Assembly: GCF_025751585.1 (NCBI RefSeq)
Contig: NZ_JAOWKX010000010.1
Span: 62,001 to 126,000 of the forward strand
Direction: 5' to 3'
Length of the DNA stretch: 64,000 nucleotides
Origin: Fluctibacter corallii
GTDB lineage: Bacteria; Pseudomonadota; Gammaproteobacteria; Enterobacterales; Alteromonadaceae
In this document: positions 1 through 8,983 of the stretch, piece after piece
Layout: every line of letters starts with the position of its first letter
How positions within the stretch are numbered: position 1 is the first letter of the stretch
Notes under the pieces: generated by a model
Seen by the model: the letters and a program-made list of their open reading frames with translations, nothing else
Databases searched by the model: none
What the model was told of the DNA's origin: nothing
Program-made: the position numbers and the translations under genes

Positions 1-636
1 ATTATCAACGACGGGAAATTACGCATCGTTCTTGCTCATTACAGTAAAACCCAAATTGTACGCTTTGATAACTTAGCTCAGGTGTTTAGCATTCGCTTTT
101 TACCACACTTTGCATTTCCTTTATTGGGGTTGCACGCTGAAGAGGTAAACAATGGCGAAGTAGACATTACCGAGCATCTGACTAGTACCCCGTCGCCCAC
201 ATTGATAAAGCTCATGCATGCACTCACAACGGCTTCAGAGTCTCATTGGATTACGCTCGCTAACCAATGGATTGATGCATGCAGCCTTCACTGCACCTTT
301 CCTAAATATGTGATTTCTGATGCGGTACTTAGGCGAGTGTCGATACAAGATGATGTAGCATCGTTAACTGAAAAGTTGGGTATGAGTAAGCGCACATTAG
401 AGCGTACTTTTCGTAAGCAATTGAATATTACACCTGCATCGTACCTTACTTTTTTACGCATGATGAAGGCGCGGTGGTTGCTGTCTTACCATGCATTGCC
501 TACCGCAGAGGTTGCGTTGGAATGCGGTTTTTACGATCAAGCGCATTTTACTCATGTGTTTTCTCGCTTTGTCAGTGAAACCCCGCGACGGTATCACAAA
601 CGAAAAGTGTCGCATATTTACAATATTCTAAAGTGA
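1..636 (+). CDS. AraC-family transcriptional regulator, 5'-truncated
   Basis: The reading frame is open from base 1, so the start lies upstream of the window; a GTG at 82 is probably internal. The visible N-terminal part (IRFLPHFAFPLLGLHAEE) resembles the sensor half of AraC proteins of the DUF6597 type, where this RF-P-FxLLG segment recurs. The C-terminal ~100 residues carry two helix-turn-helix motifs: SLTEKLGMSKRTLERTFRKQ and a second helix pair around EVALECGFYDQAHFTHVFSR, followed by the usual TPRRYHKRK tail. It would be a DNA-binding activator or repressor; the ligand is unknown. It ends 40 bases before an AhpD-like gene on the same strand, and AraC regulators often control such neighbours, which is inference here. 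Family call is firm, target is not. Confidence 0.88.
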   Translation: MINDGKLRIVLAHYSKTQIVRFDNLAQVFSIRFLPHFAFPLLGLHAEEVNNGEVDITEHLTSTPSPTLIKLMHALTTASESHWITLANQWIDACSLHCTFPKYVISDAVLRRVSIQDDVASLTEKLGMSKRTLERTFRKQLNITPASYLTFLRMMKARWLLSYHALPTAEVALECGFYDQAHFTHVFSRFVSETPRRYHKRKVSHIYNILK

Positions 637-676
637 AACACCGCTACGCTGTTTTCAAACATTAAAAGGAAATCCT

Positions 677-1156
677 ATGAAAACAGCTATCTCTCAAGAA
701 ACACTATTCAACACATCTCAAAACTTCGTATCTAATATGCTGGGTTTAGGAGAATTTTCGTCGAAACATGTACCTGAATCGCTTTTGCACCTTGTGAGGC
801 TTCGCGTATCGCAAATTAATGGTTGCTGTCTGTGTTTGCATATGCACGCCACCGAAGCACGACAGGCCGGAGAAGCACAAGCGCGTTTAGATGTATTGGG
901 TGCTTGGAAAGAAGCGGAGTGTTTTAGCACGCAAGAACGCGCTGCACTACAATGGGCGGAGGCCCTGACAACATTGTCGTTGCATGCACCTGAACAGCCA
1001 GCGTACGATGCGCTTAGCGAGGTGTTCTCTCAAGAGCAAGTGATTGGGTTAACCGCAGCCATTGTGGAGATTAATGGTTGGAATCGTATTTCTGCTGGGT
1101 TTGGATTTAAACCAGACATCGCACTGCAACAAAATGAGGAAGCCAATCATGCGTAA
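677..1156 (+). CDS. AhpD-like / carboxymuconolactone decarboxylase family protein
   Basis: A 159-residue protein with the AhpD core: the motif INGCCLCLHMHATEARQAGE holds the CxxC pair and downstream histidine that in this family form a thiol-redox/proton-relay centre acting on hydroperoxides. The later helix EQVIGLTAAIVEINGWNRI matches the second conserved CMD segment (usually I-x-x-N-x-WNR). A clear AAAGGA ribosome binding site precedes the ATG. It follows the AraC regulator and overlaps the next small gene by eight bases, so regulator, AhpD-like enzyme and small membrane protein are probably one stress-response unit. The family includes true peroxidases and decarboxylases; the two cysteines favour a redox role, but the substrate is not readable. 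Confidence 0.88.
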   Translation: MKTAISQETLFNTSQNFVSNMLGLGEFSSKHVPESLLHLVRLRVSQINGCCLCLHMHATEARQAGEAQARLDVLGAWKEAECFSTQERAALQWAEALTTLSLHAPEQPAYDALSEVFSQEQVIGLTAAIVEINGWNRISAGFGFKPDIALQQNEEANHA

Positions 1157-1316
1157 GTTAATTGATCAGATTGCGCAACCTGTTGCAAGCCTGCTTTTTT
1201 TAGCGGGAAGTGTGATGTTTCTGCCTGCATTTGCGTCTATGGCCGTGATGGGCGTATGGTGTTTTATTGGAGGCTCTGGCATTTTGTTCTTACATTCTGT
1301 ATCGGCCAGCGCGTAA
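1149..1316 (+). CDS. small membrane protein, YrhK-like
   Basis: A 55-residue protein starting at ATG 1149, which overlaps the end of the AhpD-like gene by eight bases; GAGGA about nine bases upstream supports this start over a longer frame from 1062. It is almost entirely two hydrophobic helices: VASLLFLAGSVMFLPAF and AVMGVWCFIGGSGILFLHS. The phrases AGSVMF and FIGGSGILFL resemble the YrhK domain of small bacterial membrane proteins, but the match is by eye. Translational coupling suggests it works with the AhpD-like enzyme at the membrane. A strong terminator follows, closing the transcript. Function unknown. Confidence 0.7.
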   Translation: MRKLIDQIAQPVASLLFLAGSVMFLPAFASMAVMGVWCFIGGSGILFLHSVSASA

Positions 1317-1341
1317 CGCGATACAATGACTTACATAAGAA

Positions 1342-1372
1342 GAGAAGGTGCGACAATTTGTCGCATTTTCTC
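1342..1372 (+). terminator. Rho-independent terminator after the AhpD-like operon
   Basis: A stem of 15 pairs: GAGAAGGTGCGACAA and TTGTCGCATTTTCTC flank a single T, with two G-T wobbles. The core TGCGACAA/TTGTCGCA is perfect and is followed by TTTT. It sits 25 bases after the small membrane gene and before the TonB receptor, which therefore has its own promoter. Confidence 0.75.
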
Positions 1373-1424
1373 GTTCTAACTTTCTCATTACTATTCACCC
1401 AAATTTTCGACAGGATGTATTTGG

Positions 1425-3518
1425 ATGTCTAAGTATCGACGTGCTTTCTCTTTTTTATCTTGTGTCCCTTTCAGTATGTTAGCCAATGAGTCTATAGAAA
1501 CCATTTATGTTGTGGGGCAAAGCCACCGTGACAGCGCGCACATTCACTTAAATCAGGCGCTAGATAAGCAAGGTGTTGGTTTTTCTGCTGCGGGCGGCCT
1601 TGCGCCCTTGCCAATCATAAATGGATTAATGGGTGACCGTATTGGTGTGGTGGTTGACGGTGCCACTGTTGCTTCGGCATGTGGCAATCACATGAATCCG
1701 CCTTTGTCTTATGTGTCTGCCAATCAAGTTACCTCTATTAACGTATCTCCGATGGTGTCACCAGTAAGTGAGGGAGGAGACAACATTGCTGGCGTAATTC
1801 AATTAGAGACCTTATCACCACGTTTTTCTGATTCACAACATTTGGCGCATTTGCAAACCGAATTGGGGGCAGAGTATCAAAGTAATGGGGATGCGCACGC
1901 TATTAATGCCGGTGTGCAAGCTGCCAATAAAGCGTGGTTTGTTGGCTATGCTGGAAGCTACGCGCGTAGTAATAGTTACGATGATGGTGATGGAAATCGC
2001 GTGTTAGATACCTTGTATGAGGGGCAAAATCACACAGTGAATGTGGCTTATCAAGATGCAAAACAACAACTTAGTGTGAAACTTCATCACCAAATGATTC
2101 CGTATCAAGGTTTTGCTAATCAGTATATGGATATGACCGACAATCGGAGCACCAAGCTGGGCGTGCAGTATCAGCGATTTTTTCAGCAATTTGAGTTAGA
2201 TGGACGTGTAAGTTGGCAAGCAACCGATCATGAAATGGGCTTTTTCACAGAAGAAAAGCAAGGACGAATGGTGATGCTAACTGAAGGCGATGATATGACC
2301 GCCACGCTCGATTGGACATTTCCTCTAACGGATAATGAACAGATAAAAGTCGGGCAATTGTATGTTCGTCAGCAGCTTGATGATTGGTGGCCCGCTGTGA
2401 CAAATTCAATGATGATGGGGCCAAATGACTACATCAATGTAAATAATGGTCAGCGTTCGCGTAAAGGCATCTATGCCGAGTACAGTCAAGCCCCGCAAGT
2501 TGGGTGGTATAGCTTGTTGGGTGTCCGGTATGAGAAGGTTAAAACGGATACTTCAAACGTACAACCCTACAATTCTATGCCAATGGATATGATGCCTAAC
2601 GCCGATGCGCAAGCGGCTATCGCCTTTAATTTGGCAGACAAACGCCAAACGGATGATCTTGTTGATGTTACTGCTCATCTGCATTATCAATTCGATAGCA
2701 CGGCTGTACTGACGTTTGGAGTTGCCCAGAAAAATCGCGCTCCTAATTTATACGAACGATACAGTTGGGGACGCGGGCCGATGGCAACATCCATGATTGG
2801 GTGGTACGGTGACGGCAATGGTTATGTAGGACGAATCCAATTAAAACCCGAGCAGGCCCGCACATTGAGCGTTGAATATCAGGTTGCTGAAAGCGCATGG
2901 CAATTCGGTACTCAAGTCTGGCATACCCATGTGGATGATTACATTGATGCGCAGGTTATTGGTTCGTTTAATCGTACCTCAACGCCTGAGAATGCGCGTA
3001 ATATACTGCAATTTACCAACGTCGATGCCCAGCTGTATGGCGCAAAATTAACGGCGAGCTATACCATTCCAATGAAAGGTGAGAAAACCCTAACGTTGCG
3101 CAATAATTTGCAATGGCAGCACGGGCGACGTGCTCATTCAAACCTTAGTGATAGCCAAAAGGAATCACGCGATTTATATCAAATCATACCCATTCAAAAT
3201 ACCGTTTCCGTTACCTATGCGGGCGACGATATGAATGCCACACTGGAGTGGGAGTGGGTAGATGCAAAGCGTAATGTCGATACACGTAGACGAGAAAATC
3301 AGACTCGTGCTTACCATTTACTTAACCTGCAATTGCAATCTCAATGGAAGGGCGTAACCTATGGCCTTGCTATTGATAACCTGCTGGATCATGATTATCA
3401 GTTACCGCTTGGCGGAGTAAACATTGCTCAGTTTGCTAACGATCCAGAAGGTGGCTATGAGCAAGTGAAAGGCGCAGGGCGATCATTGAAATTTCAGGTT
3501 AACTGGCGCTTTGAGTAA
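1425..3518 (+). CDS. TonB-dependent outer-membrane receptor, OprC/NosA-like (probable copper)
   Basis: A 697-residue outer-membrane receptor. After a short signal region, IETIYVVGQ looks like a TonB box. The plug domain contains MGDRIGVVVDGATV and ACGNHMNPPLSY; this Cys/His/Met segment is characteristic of the OprC/NosA copper-receptor group. Further methionine clusters occur in the barrel loops (MPMDMMPNAD, NSMMMGPNDY, MDMTDN). The C-terminus ends in aromatic FQVNWRFE, typical of an outer-membrane barrel. CAGGA nine bases before the ATG supports the start. Copper as substrate is inferred from family and methionines. The RegB/RegA pair begins 56 bases downstream, suggesting that the receptor and a redox-sensing system are linked. 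Confidence 0.9.
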   Translation: MSKYRRAFSFLSCVPFSMLANESIETIYVVGQSHRDSAHIHLNQALDKQGVGFSAAGGLAPLPIINGLMGDRIGVVVDGATVASACGNHMNPPLSYVSANQVTSINVSPMVSPVSEGGDNIAGVIQLETLSPRFSDSQHLAHLQTELGAEYQSNGDAHAINAGVQAANKAWFVGYAGSYARSNSYDDGDGNRVLDTLYEGQNHTVNVAYQDAKQQLSVKLHHQMIPYQGFANQYMDMTDNRSTKLGVQYQRFFQQFELDGRVSWQATDHEMGFFTEEKQGRMVMLTEGDDMTATLDWTFPLTDNEQIKVGQLYVRQQLDDWWPAVTNSMMMGPNDYINVNNGQRSRKGIYAEYSQAPQVGWYSLLGVRYEKVKTDTSNVQPYNSMPMDMMPNADAQAAIAFNLADKRQTDDLVDVTAHLHYQFDSTAVLTFGVAQKNRAPNLYERYSWGRGPMATSMIGWYGDGNGYVGRIQLKPEQARTLSVEYQVAESAWQFGTQVWHTHVDDYIDAQVIGSFNRTSTPENARNILQFTNVDAQLYGAKLTASYTIPMKGEKTLTLRNNLQWQHGRRAHSNLSDSQKESRDLYQIIPIQNTVSVTYAGDDMNATLEWEWVDAKRNVDTRRRENQTRAYHLLNLQLQSQWKGVTYGLAIDNLLDHDYQLPLGGVNIAQFANDPEGGYEQVKGAGRSLKFQVNWRFE

Positions 3519-3574
3519 GCTCATCATTTAATCTCATTATTCACTGAGATAGCGACAAGGAGAGTATCGCTACT

Positions 3575-4663
3575 ATGCTATTTTTGCTGCTAACTTTTGT
3601 TTTTAAATCAAAGCGTCTCCCAGTGTGGGTGTCTTCTGGTGTGTTAGCTCTTGAAATTAGTACCTTGAATGTTGTGATTGCGATTCATGGTGCTGCTACT
3701 AATCCGTTTAGCAGCATATTGCTTGTTCCGCTGGTATTGGGCTTAATGCTGCTACCATTTCGCGCAGGCGTAGGGCTGTTACTATTGAGTATTCTGGCCC
3801 AGCTCACGCAGTTGGTGTTTTTAGACACCCATATTCATGGTCACGGCGACATGATGCTCACGCATGCACGAGATATGATTGTTGGCTTTGTTATCACATG
3901 TTTTTTGATCGCCAGCGTTGTGTTTTATCTGCGCCTACGACTAATGCAACAGCAAGATGCGATTCAAAACTTACGTGAGCGACAGCTGCGTGATGAGCAA
4001 TTACTCGCCATTGGCACGGCCGCGGCACAGCTCACTCATGATACGGCATCGCCGATTCAAACTATGCGTTTATTAATAGAAGAAGCCCGTGAAGATAACT
4101 CTGCCGATGTAGTAGATATTCTAGATGAACAACTCACGCGTGTTGAAGTGATGTTAAGTGAATGGCGGGGTGTGGCTGATGATGTGCGCGAGTTTAGGCA
4201 AACCTGCTATCAGGGGCGTGCGTTATTCAAGAGCCTGAGAAATAGCATCGCACTGGCTAGGCCTGAAGTACCCGTTAGTTGGCATCTCGACGAGCAAGCT
4301 CCAGATACGGTCGTGATGGCAGATCGGACGCTCCTGCCTGCATTAACCAATATTTTAGTAAACGCTTGTGAGGCCAGCATTCGTTGTGAGAGAGAGGGAA
4401 TCCAGGTTGATTTTCTGCTTACTGCTTCACAATGGCAACTGACTATTCGCAATGCCATATGCAATGATGATGCGTCACGTTTGAATGAATTGGGACGAAA
4501 GCTAGTTGCCAGCAAAGACGGCATGGGGCTTGGTGCCATCGTGAGCAATGCCAGTATTGAAAAGTTTGGCGGCAGCGTAGTCTGGCAAAGCGAAAACAAT
4601 CTGGCGATGACAAAAATTCTTTTACCGGTAACAGAGAAATATGCAGAAAATCATACTTATTGA
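3575..4663 (+). CDS. RegB/PrrB-like redox sensor histidine kinase
   Basis: A 362-residue membrane histidine kinase. The N-terminal ~120 residues hold several hydrophobic helices and the segment GAATNPFSSI (from residue 39), which matches the GGxxNPF box of RegB/PrrB proteins thought to bind quinone. A coiled linker leads to the H-box AQLTHDTASPIQTM with phospho-acceptor His155 (Asp replaces the usual Glu after it), the N-box TNILVNACEAS and the G-box GMGLGAIVSNAS. An in-frame TGA at 3545 and AAGGAG before ATG 3575 fix the start. It overlaps the response regulator by 23 bases, so the two are translationally coupled. It probably reports the respiratory redox state. Compared with RegB, the membrane part is short, with fewer helices than the usual six. 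Confidence 0.86.
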   Translation: MLFLLLTFVFKSKRLPVWVSSGVLALEISTLNVVIAIHGAATNPFSSILLVPLVLGLMLLPFRAGVGLLLLSILAQLTQLVFLDTHIHGHGDMMLTHARDMIVGFVITCFLIASVVFYLRLRLMQQQDAIQNLRERQLRDEQLLAIGTAAAQLTHDTASPIQTMRLLIEEAREDNSADVVDILDEQLTRVEVMLSEWRGVADDVREFRQTCYQGRALFKSLRNSIALARPEVPVSWHLDEQAPDTVVMADRTLLPALTNILVNACEASIRCEREGIQVDFLLTASQWQLTIRNAICNDDASRLNELGRKLVASKDGMGLGAIVSNASIEKFGGSVVWQSENNLAMTKILLPVTEKYAENHTY

Positions 4664-5183
4664 CGATGATGTGAGGTTAACAGACGTGCTGTCTCGTCGA
4701 TTTGCCCAAACAGGCGATTATCATGCATCAGCCTTTAAAACTGCTGAAGAGGCAATGGCGCGTGCAGACCAAGTACAGCATAATGTATTTGGTATTTTTC
4801 TGGATATGATGCTGGAGGATTCGCTGGGTATCGATGCTATTCCAGCCTTAATCGCGCATTTTAATCCAACGCATTTAGTGGTGATGACCGGCTATGCCAG
4901 TATTGCGACTACGGTTTCTGCTATGAAGCGGGGCGCAACCGATTATGTGGCAAAACCTGTGCGATTTGCGACGTTATTACGTTGTTTATCAGACAAACCT
5001 GAGATAGACGAAGTGCAGATAAAACCGATGACACCGGCTCAGGCTGAATGGGAACATATACAAAAGGTTTTGATGGAAAATCACGGCAATGTGAGCAGAA
5101 CGGCTGAGCAACTGGGGATGCACCGACGCACGCTACAGCGAAAGCTGCAAAAACATGCGCCGGTGAGTCATGCTATAAACTAA
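4641..5183 (+). CDS. RegA/PrrA/ActR-family response regulator
   Basis: A 180-residue response regulator matching the compact RegA/PrrA family length. The receiver domain has the acidic pair in LIDDD, the phospho-acceptor Asp in GIFLDMML, the switch Thr in VVMTGYASIATTVSAMKRGA and the Lys in DYVAKP. A proline linker is followed by the Fis-like helix-turn-helix: EWEHIQKVLMENHGNVSRTA then LGMHRRTLQRKLQKHAP, almost the RegA consensus. It is coupled to the RegB-like kinase and lies just beyond the copper-type TonB receptor. RegA regulators control respiration and redox genes in proteobacteria; direct targets here are unknown. Its 3' end overlaps the convergent TorF porin gene by 11 bases. Confidence 0.93.
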   Translation: MQKIILIDDDVRLTDVLSRRFAQTGDYHASAFKTAEEAMARADQVQHNVFGIFLDMMLEDSLGIDAIPALIAHFNPTHLVVMTGYASIATTVSAMKRGATDYVAKPVRFATLLRCLSDKPEIDEVQIKPMTPAQAEWEHIQKVLMENHGNVSRTAEQLGMHRRTLQRKLQKHAPVSHAIN

Positions 5184-5871
5184 ACGTCTTAGACATCGTG
5201 AACACAACTCTTGTATCAGCAATGTCAATATCCATATTGGTATCTTCTGCTGCAACTTCAAAATCTAATCCGTTGTAACTCGTCTGATAAGCGATGCGTA
5301 CATGGTTGTATGCGTCTCTGCCGTTCCAATTCCAACGATCAGTATTGTTTGATGTAGAGCGATCGGCACTTACACGTATGTTATGCCCTTCAGCCACGCT
5401 AAAGGTGTGCGCCAACATAAAAATGTGATGGTTTGCATCAAGGCCGAAATAGTCCCAGCTGTACCACATGTTGAATTCAGTGGTGCCCAGATTACTGGCG
5501 TAATTGAATTTTGCGTAGGCTTCTGGGTAGTTGAGTTCATCTGAATAACTTGCACCATGATAAGTGTAATACGCAATGCCTGCATCTAACCCGATTTCTG
5601 GCGTAAGTTGCCAGTAGTTACCTGCATACACGTCCCACTCCACATCGGTTTCGTCGCCAAAATCAACATTCGATGCCCACGTGCCCGCGTACCATCCAGA
5701 CTCTGCTGAGTAGTCAATACTCCCTTGTATTGCGGGGTTATTATCTGTTTGGCTAACACCGTTGAACATATAGTCTGATGTTGCCGTCACGGTTGTTGAC
5801 CAGTTTGCCATCGCCGCGCTAGAAGAGAGTGCGCATAAAAGCGCGATGGCAGAAAGTTTGGTCGTTGTCAT
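5173..5871 (-). CDS. TorF-family putative porin
   Basis: A 232-residue secreted beta-barrel protein. The N-terminus MTTTKLSAIALLCALSSSAA is a clear signal peptide with cleavage after AMA. The mature start NWSTTVTATSDYMFNGVSQT is the hallmark of the TIGR02001/TorF family, in which the phrase SDYxFRGxSQT is conserved. Alternating aromatic strands follow, and the last strand ends in Phe-Ser-Leu. It lies 21 bases after the BCCT-like transporter on the same strand, so both may be transcribed together, giving an outer-membrane route for the small polar compounds the inner-membrane carrier takes up. Substrate is inference. It overlaps the convergent regulator gene by 11 bases. Confidence 0.88.
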   Translation of the reverse strand: MTTTKLSAIALLCALSSSAAMANWSTTVTATSDYMFNGVSQTDNNPAIQGSIDYSAESGWYAGTWASNVDFGDETDVEWDVYAGNYWQLTPEIGLDAGIAYYTYHGASYSDELNYPEAYAKFNYASNLGTTEFNMWYSWDYFGLDANHHIFMLAHTFSVAEGHNIRVSADRSTSNNTDRWNWNGRDAYNHVRIAYQTSYNGLDFEVAAEDTNMDIDIADTRVVFTMSKTFSL

Positions 5872-5892
5872 AGTATTGTTTCCCTTGTGTGT

Positions 5893-7110
5893 TTAGTTAA
5901 TCGTTTCAATTTTATGAAAGTCGACAATGTTTTCTTTGGGTGAGCCTTCAATTTCACGTACTCGCTTGTATTTGGTAGCGAGAATGTAGCCCGTACAGGC
6001 GAAGAAAATCGCGATAACTAACGCGCCAACCCATTGAATTTGCAAGAAGTCGAGTTTGAATAGCAGCGTGAGTGAAAATAGCGCTGCGATATTGCCCGCG
6101 ATATATAACGGCTTACCAAAGCGGGCGACAGTCAGGTTAAGGTTGTCGGTATATAGGCGAATGAGTGAGTCTAGTGAGTTAATAACAAAGGTGACACCCA
6201 CGATAACCATTGCAATGTTATACAAGCCTGACGAATCTAAGCCATTCGCGTGGTAGTAGTACAAAATACTAAACCAGATAGCGATCGGAATGGACGGAAA
6301 TACCAGCATGGCAGCAAACACTTGATACGTCTTTAACCCACCCACAAAACGAGAGGTGAACTGGCCAATCATAATACTCCATGCGAACCACCAGAAAAGG
6401 TAGAACTCGTGGTAATCGTTAATGGGTAATACGAAATGATGAATATTGGCAAAATAGTCACCAATGAGGCCAATGGTAGACGCAAACTCGCTAGGTGAGC
6501 CGTTATCACCCATAAATGCGCCAAACCACATTAATGCGATTAACCCGAAAAATAAGTAGGTAGACGATAAGCTCAAAAAGCGCACATATTTGAGGCTTGT
6601 ACTTGAATATACTGCTGCTGAAATCACTGCCAGAACTACAAGGTAGAAGGTAGGAATAATACTTTCGCCGTCGCCTAACTGGGGTAAATACCAAGGCAGG
6701 TTGGCAAGGAGTAAGTAAGCCGTAAACGCACAGGTGCCAATGATCACGACATTGTTGATCACCTTTACCAGCGGAATTTCGAAGAACTTAACTCGCGGCT
6801 CGATGATGCAGAAATAAAAACAGGTAAGAAAATAAAATCCCCAAATCAAAAAGCCCCAAAATCCGAACTCAATTGCCAGTGGATTGGTAAAGGCATATTC
6901 TGGGCTTGCTGTATGGTCTGCGTATCCTGCAAACTCCGTGAGTGGGAACATAATCAAGCCGACATCCAGTCCTGATGTGAACAGAATGGCTATGAAGGTT
7001 AGGGTTCGTACGGGCGTGACGCCAACACATTGTGCGTTACCCCATTTAATCAACACAAATGCGATACTCGCAAAGGTAAAAATCAGTCCAGCGCTGAGCC
7101 AAAGTGTCAT
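5893..7110 (-). CDS. short BCCT-like transporter, probably for choline/betaine
   Basis: A 405-residue integral membrane protein with about ten hydrophobic segments. The segment FYLFWWFAWSIMIGQFTSRF followed by VGGLKTYQVFAAMLVFPSIP corresponds to the signature of betaine-choline-carnitine transporters: tryptophan-rich helix, R-x-x-GG/R-T loop, then FP and W. Typical BCCT carriers are 500-680 residues, so this one is short and diverged, lacking long termini. AAGGAG eight bases before ATG 7110 supports the start. It lies 188 bases downstream of betA on the same strand, so choline import for BetA/BetB is the natural reading. The gap contains a long inverted repeat that may set separate expression. 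Family moderately sure, substrate inferred. Confidence 0.72.
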   Translation of the reverse strand: MTLWLSAGLIFTFASIAFVLIKWGNAQCVGVTPVRTLTFIAILFTSGLDVGLIMFPLTEFAGYADHTASPEYAFTNPLAIEFGFWGFLIWGFYFLTCFYFCIIEPRVKFFEIPLVKVINNVVIIGTCAFTAYLLLANLPWYLPQLGDGESIIPTFYLVVLAVISAAVYSSTSLKYVRFLSLSSTYLFFGLIALMWFGAFMGDNGSPSEFASTIGLIGDYFANIHHFVLPINDYHEFYLFWWFAWSIMIGQFTSRFVGGLKTYQVFAAMLVFPSIPIAIWFSILYYYHANGLDSSGLYNIAMVIVGVTFVINSLDSLIRLYTDNLNLTVARFGKPLYIAGNIAALFSLTLLFKLDFLQIQWVGALVIAIFFACTGYILATKYKRVREIEGSPKENIVDFHKIETIN

Positions 7111-7201
7111 TGTGCGGCTCCTTGTTGTAATTGTTGCATGTTACTGCCTCTTTATTGGTCGTGACCGCAATGGGTGCATAAGCACACGCTTCAGACCTTA
7201 G

Positions 7202-7250
7202 CTATCACCAGAAATCGTATACTCAAAAACGTATTGAATACTGGTGATAG
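7202..7250. other. long inverted repeat between betA and the BCCT-like gene
   Basis: Perfect 10-base arms CTATCACCAG (7202-7211) and CTGGTGATAG (7241-7250) enclose 29 bases, inside which ATAC (7219-7222) and GTAT (7231-7234) form a second short stem. On the minus strand it lies after betA and about 90 bases before the transporter start. It may terminate or process the betIBA transcript, or act as an operator; there is no long T-run next to it, so a simple terminator is less likely. Confidence 0.5.
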
Positions 7251-7298
7251 GTAAACCCTGTGCGGCGGTGAATTAACTAACTAAAATCGATTAGTGGT

Positions 7299-8972
7299 TT
7301 ACGCCCTCTCTGGTGAGCTATGTCGTTGCTTGCTCTGCCAGTCTGGCTCCATTCCTACTTCTGCATTAGAAGGTGGCAACGGTGCATTACCCAGAATTAA
7401 ATCTGCCGCTTTTTCTGCGACCATAATGGTGGGTGAATTCAAGTTGCCATTAGGAATGGTGGGAAAAATAGATGAGTCAACAACACGTAGTTGTTTAATG
7501 CCGTGCACGCGTGTAGATGAGTCTACGACGGCCATGTCGTCCTCCCCCATTTTGCATGAACAAGAGGGGTGGTAGGCACTTTCTACGTTTGCGCGCACAA
7601 ATGCATCGATGTCTTCATCTGTCTGAACCTGTTCACCCGGCTGTATTTCGGTGTCGCGATAAGGATCAAAAGCAGGTTGACCAATAATTTCTCGGGTCAA
7701 TTTCACGCAATCTCTGAACCCTTCTCGGTCTTCTTCATGAGACAGGTAATTAAACAAAATTTCGGGGTGCGCAATGGGGTTGCTATCTACCACATGAACA
7801 TGCCCGCGGCTTTTGGGTTTGTTATGTCCGATATGAACCTGAAATCCATGTCCGTCGAACGCGCTTCTGCCATCATAGCGCATCGCGGCAGGCAAGAAGT
7901 GATACTGTAAATCTGGCCATTCCACGCCTTTTTTTGAGCGGATAAAGCCACACGATTCAAAATGATTGGTAGCGCCTAGACCATCCTTCTTAAAGAACCA
8001 ACGCGCCCCAATTTTAAATTTGCTCCACAAATCTAACTTACCATTGAGGGTAATGGGTTGCTTGCAACGGAATTGAAAATAAAACTCTAAGTGGTCCTGA
8101 AGGTTTTTACCCACACCAGGTAATGCGTGAATTACTTCAATACCTGCATTTTTTAGTACCGCTTCATCACCAATGCCTGATAATTGCAGCAGGTGAGGAG
8201 ACCCAATTGAGCCTGCAGATAATATGACTTCGTTTGCATGATAGTCTTTTAGCTGGCCTTTAACGCGAAGGCGCACACCGTAGGCAGTTTTGTCTTTCAG
8301 CAATACTTTTTGTACGGTTGCATGCGTAACTACGGTCAGGTTTGAGCGTGACATCGCAGGGCGAAGATACGCATTGGCGGTTGACCAGCGAACGCCGTCT
8401 TTGACGGTCATATGCATGGGGCCAAAGCCTTCCTGTAGCTTGCCATTGTAATCTTCGGTTTCAAAATAGCCCGCTTGGACGCCTGCGTCGATAAAGGCGC
8501 GATACAGCGGGTTCTGCATATTATTGCCGTTGTTTACAGCAAGGGGGCCTTGATCACCGCGATATTCATCTGCGCCAAATGCCCAACTCTCTGCCTTTTT
8601 GAAATAAGGAAGACAGTGAGCATAGTCCCAATTATTCGCGCCGTGCGCCTGCCATTCGTCAAAGTCTCTGGCGTGACCACGCACATACACCATCCCGTTA
8701 ATAGACGATGAGCCACCCAACACTTTACCGCGCGGACAATGCATTCTTCTGTTATTCAAGTGAGGCTCGGGCACGGTTTCAAATTGCCATGCATACTTCT
8801 CGGTATTCATGGGAATTGAGAGAGCGGTGGGCATCTGAATGAAAATGCTGCGATCACTGCCGCCCGTTTCCACCAGTAATACCCGATGCTTACCCGACTC
8901 GGTTAAGCGGTTGGCTAGCACGCAACCCGCTGAACCCGCGCCTACAATGATAAAGTCATACGAATCTGCCAT
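7299..8972 (-). CDS. betA: choline dehydrogenase, GMC oxidoreductase
   Basis: A 557-residue FAD flavoprotein that oxidises choline to betaine aldehyde at the membrane, the first step of glycine betaine synthesis. Visible are the N-terminal nucleotide-binding motif [17 protein letters not shown], the GMC signature [20 protein letters not shown], the second GMC signature around [20 protein letters not shown], and the C-terminal catalytic histidine region [12 protein letters not shown]. Length equals E. coli BetA (556). It follows betB by 11 bases in the order betI-betB-betA, all on the minus strand, so the cluster is one operon under BetI. Other GMC enzymes share the fold; the operon context makes choline dehydrogenase the best call. 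Confidence 0.96.
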   Translation of the reverse strand: MADSYDFIIVGAGSAGCVLANRLTESGKHRVLLVETGGSDRSIFIQMPTALSIPMNTEKYAWQFETVPEPHLNNRRMHCPRGKVLGGSSSINGMVYVRGHARDFDEWQAHGANNWDYAHCLPYFKKAESWAFGADEYRGDQGPLAVNNGNNMQNPLYRAFIDAGVQAGYFETEDYNGKLQEGFGPMHMTVKDGVRWSTANAYLRPAMSRSNLTVVTHATVQKVLLKDKTAYGVRLRVKGQLKDYHANEVILSAGSIGSPHLLQLSGIGDEAVLKNAGIEVIHALPGVGKNLQDHLEFYFQFRCKQPITLNGKLDLWSKFKIGARWFFKKDGLGATNHFESCGFIRSKKGVEWPDLQYHFLPAAMRYDGRSAFDGHGFQVHIGHNKPKSRGHVHVVDSNPIAHPEILFNYLSHEEDREGFRDCVKLTREIIGQPAFDPYRDTEIQPGEQVQTDEDIDAFVRANVESAYHPSCSCKMGEDDMAVVDSSTRVHGIKQLRVVDSSIFPTIPNGNLNSPTIMVAEKAADLILGNAPLPPSNAEVGMEPDWQSKQRHSSPERA

Positions 8973-8983
8973 TGCTGCGCTCC

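Noticed and set aside
4210..4599. 129-codon minus-strand frame opposite the RegB-like kinase
   Set aside because: It lies wholly antisense to a well-supported histidine kinase and encodes a Ser/Leu-rich sequence with no motif or ribosome binding site.
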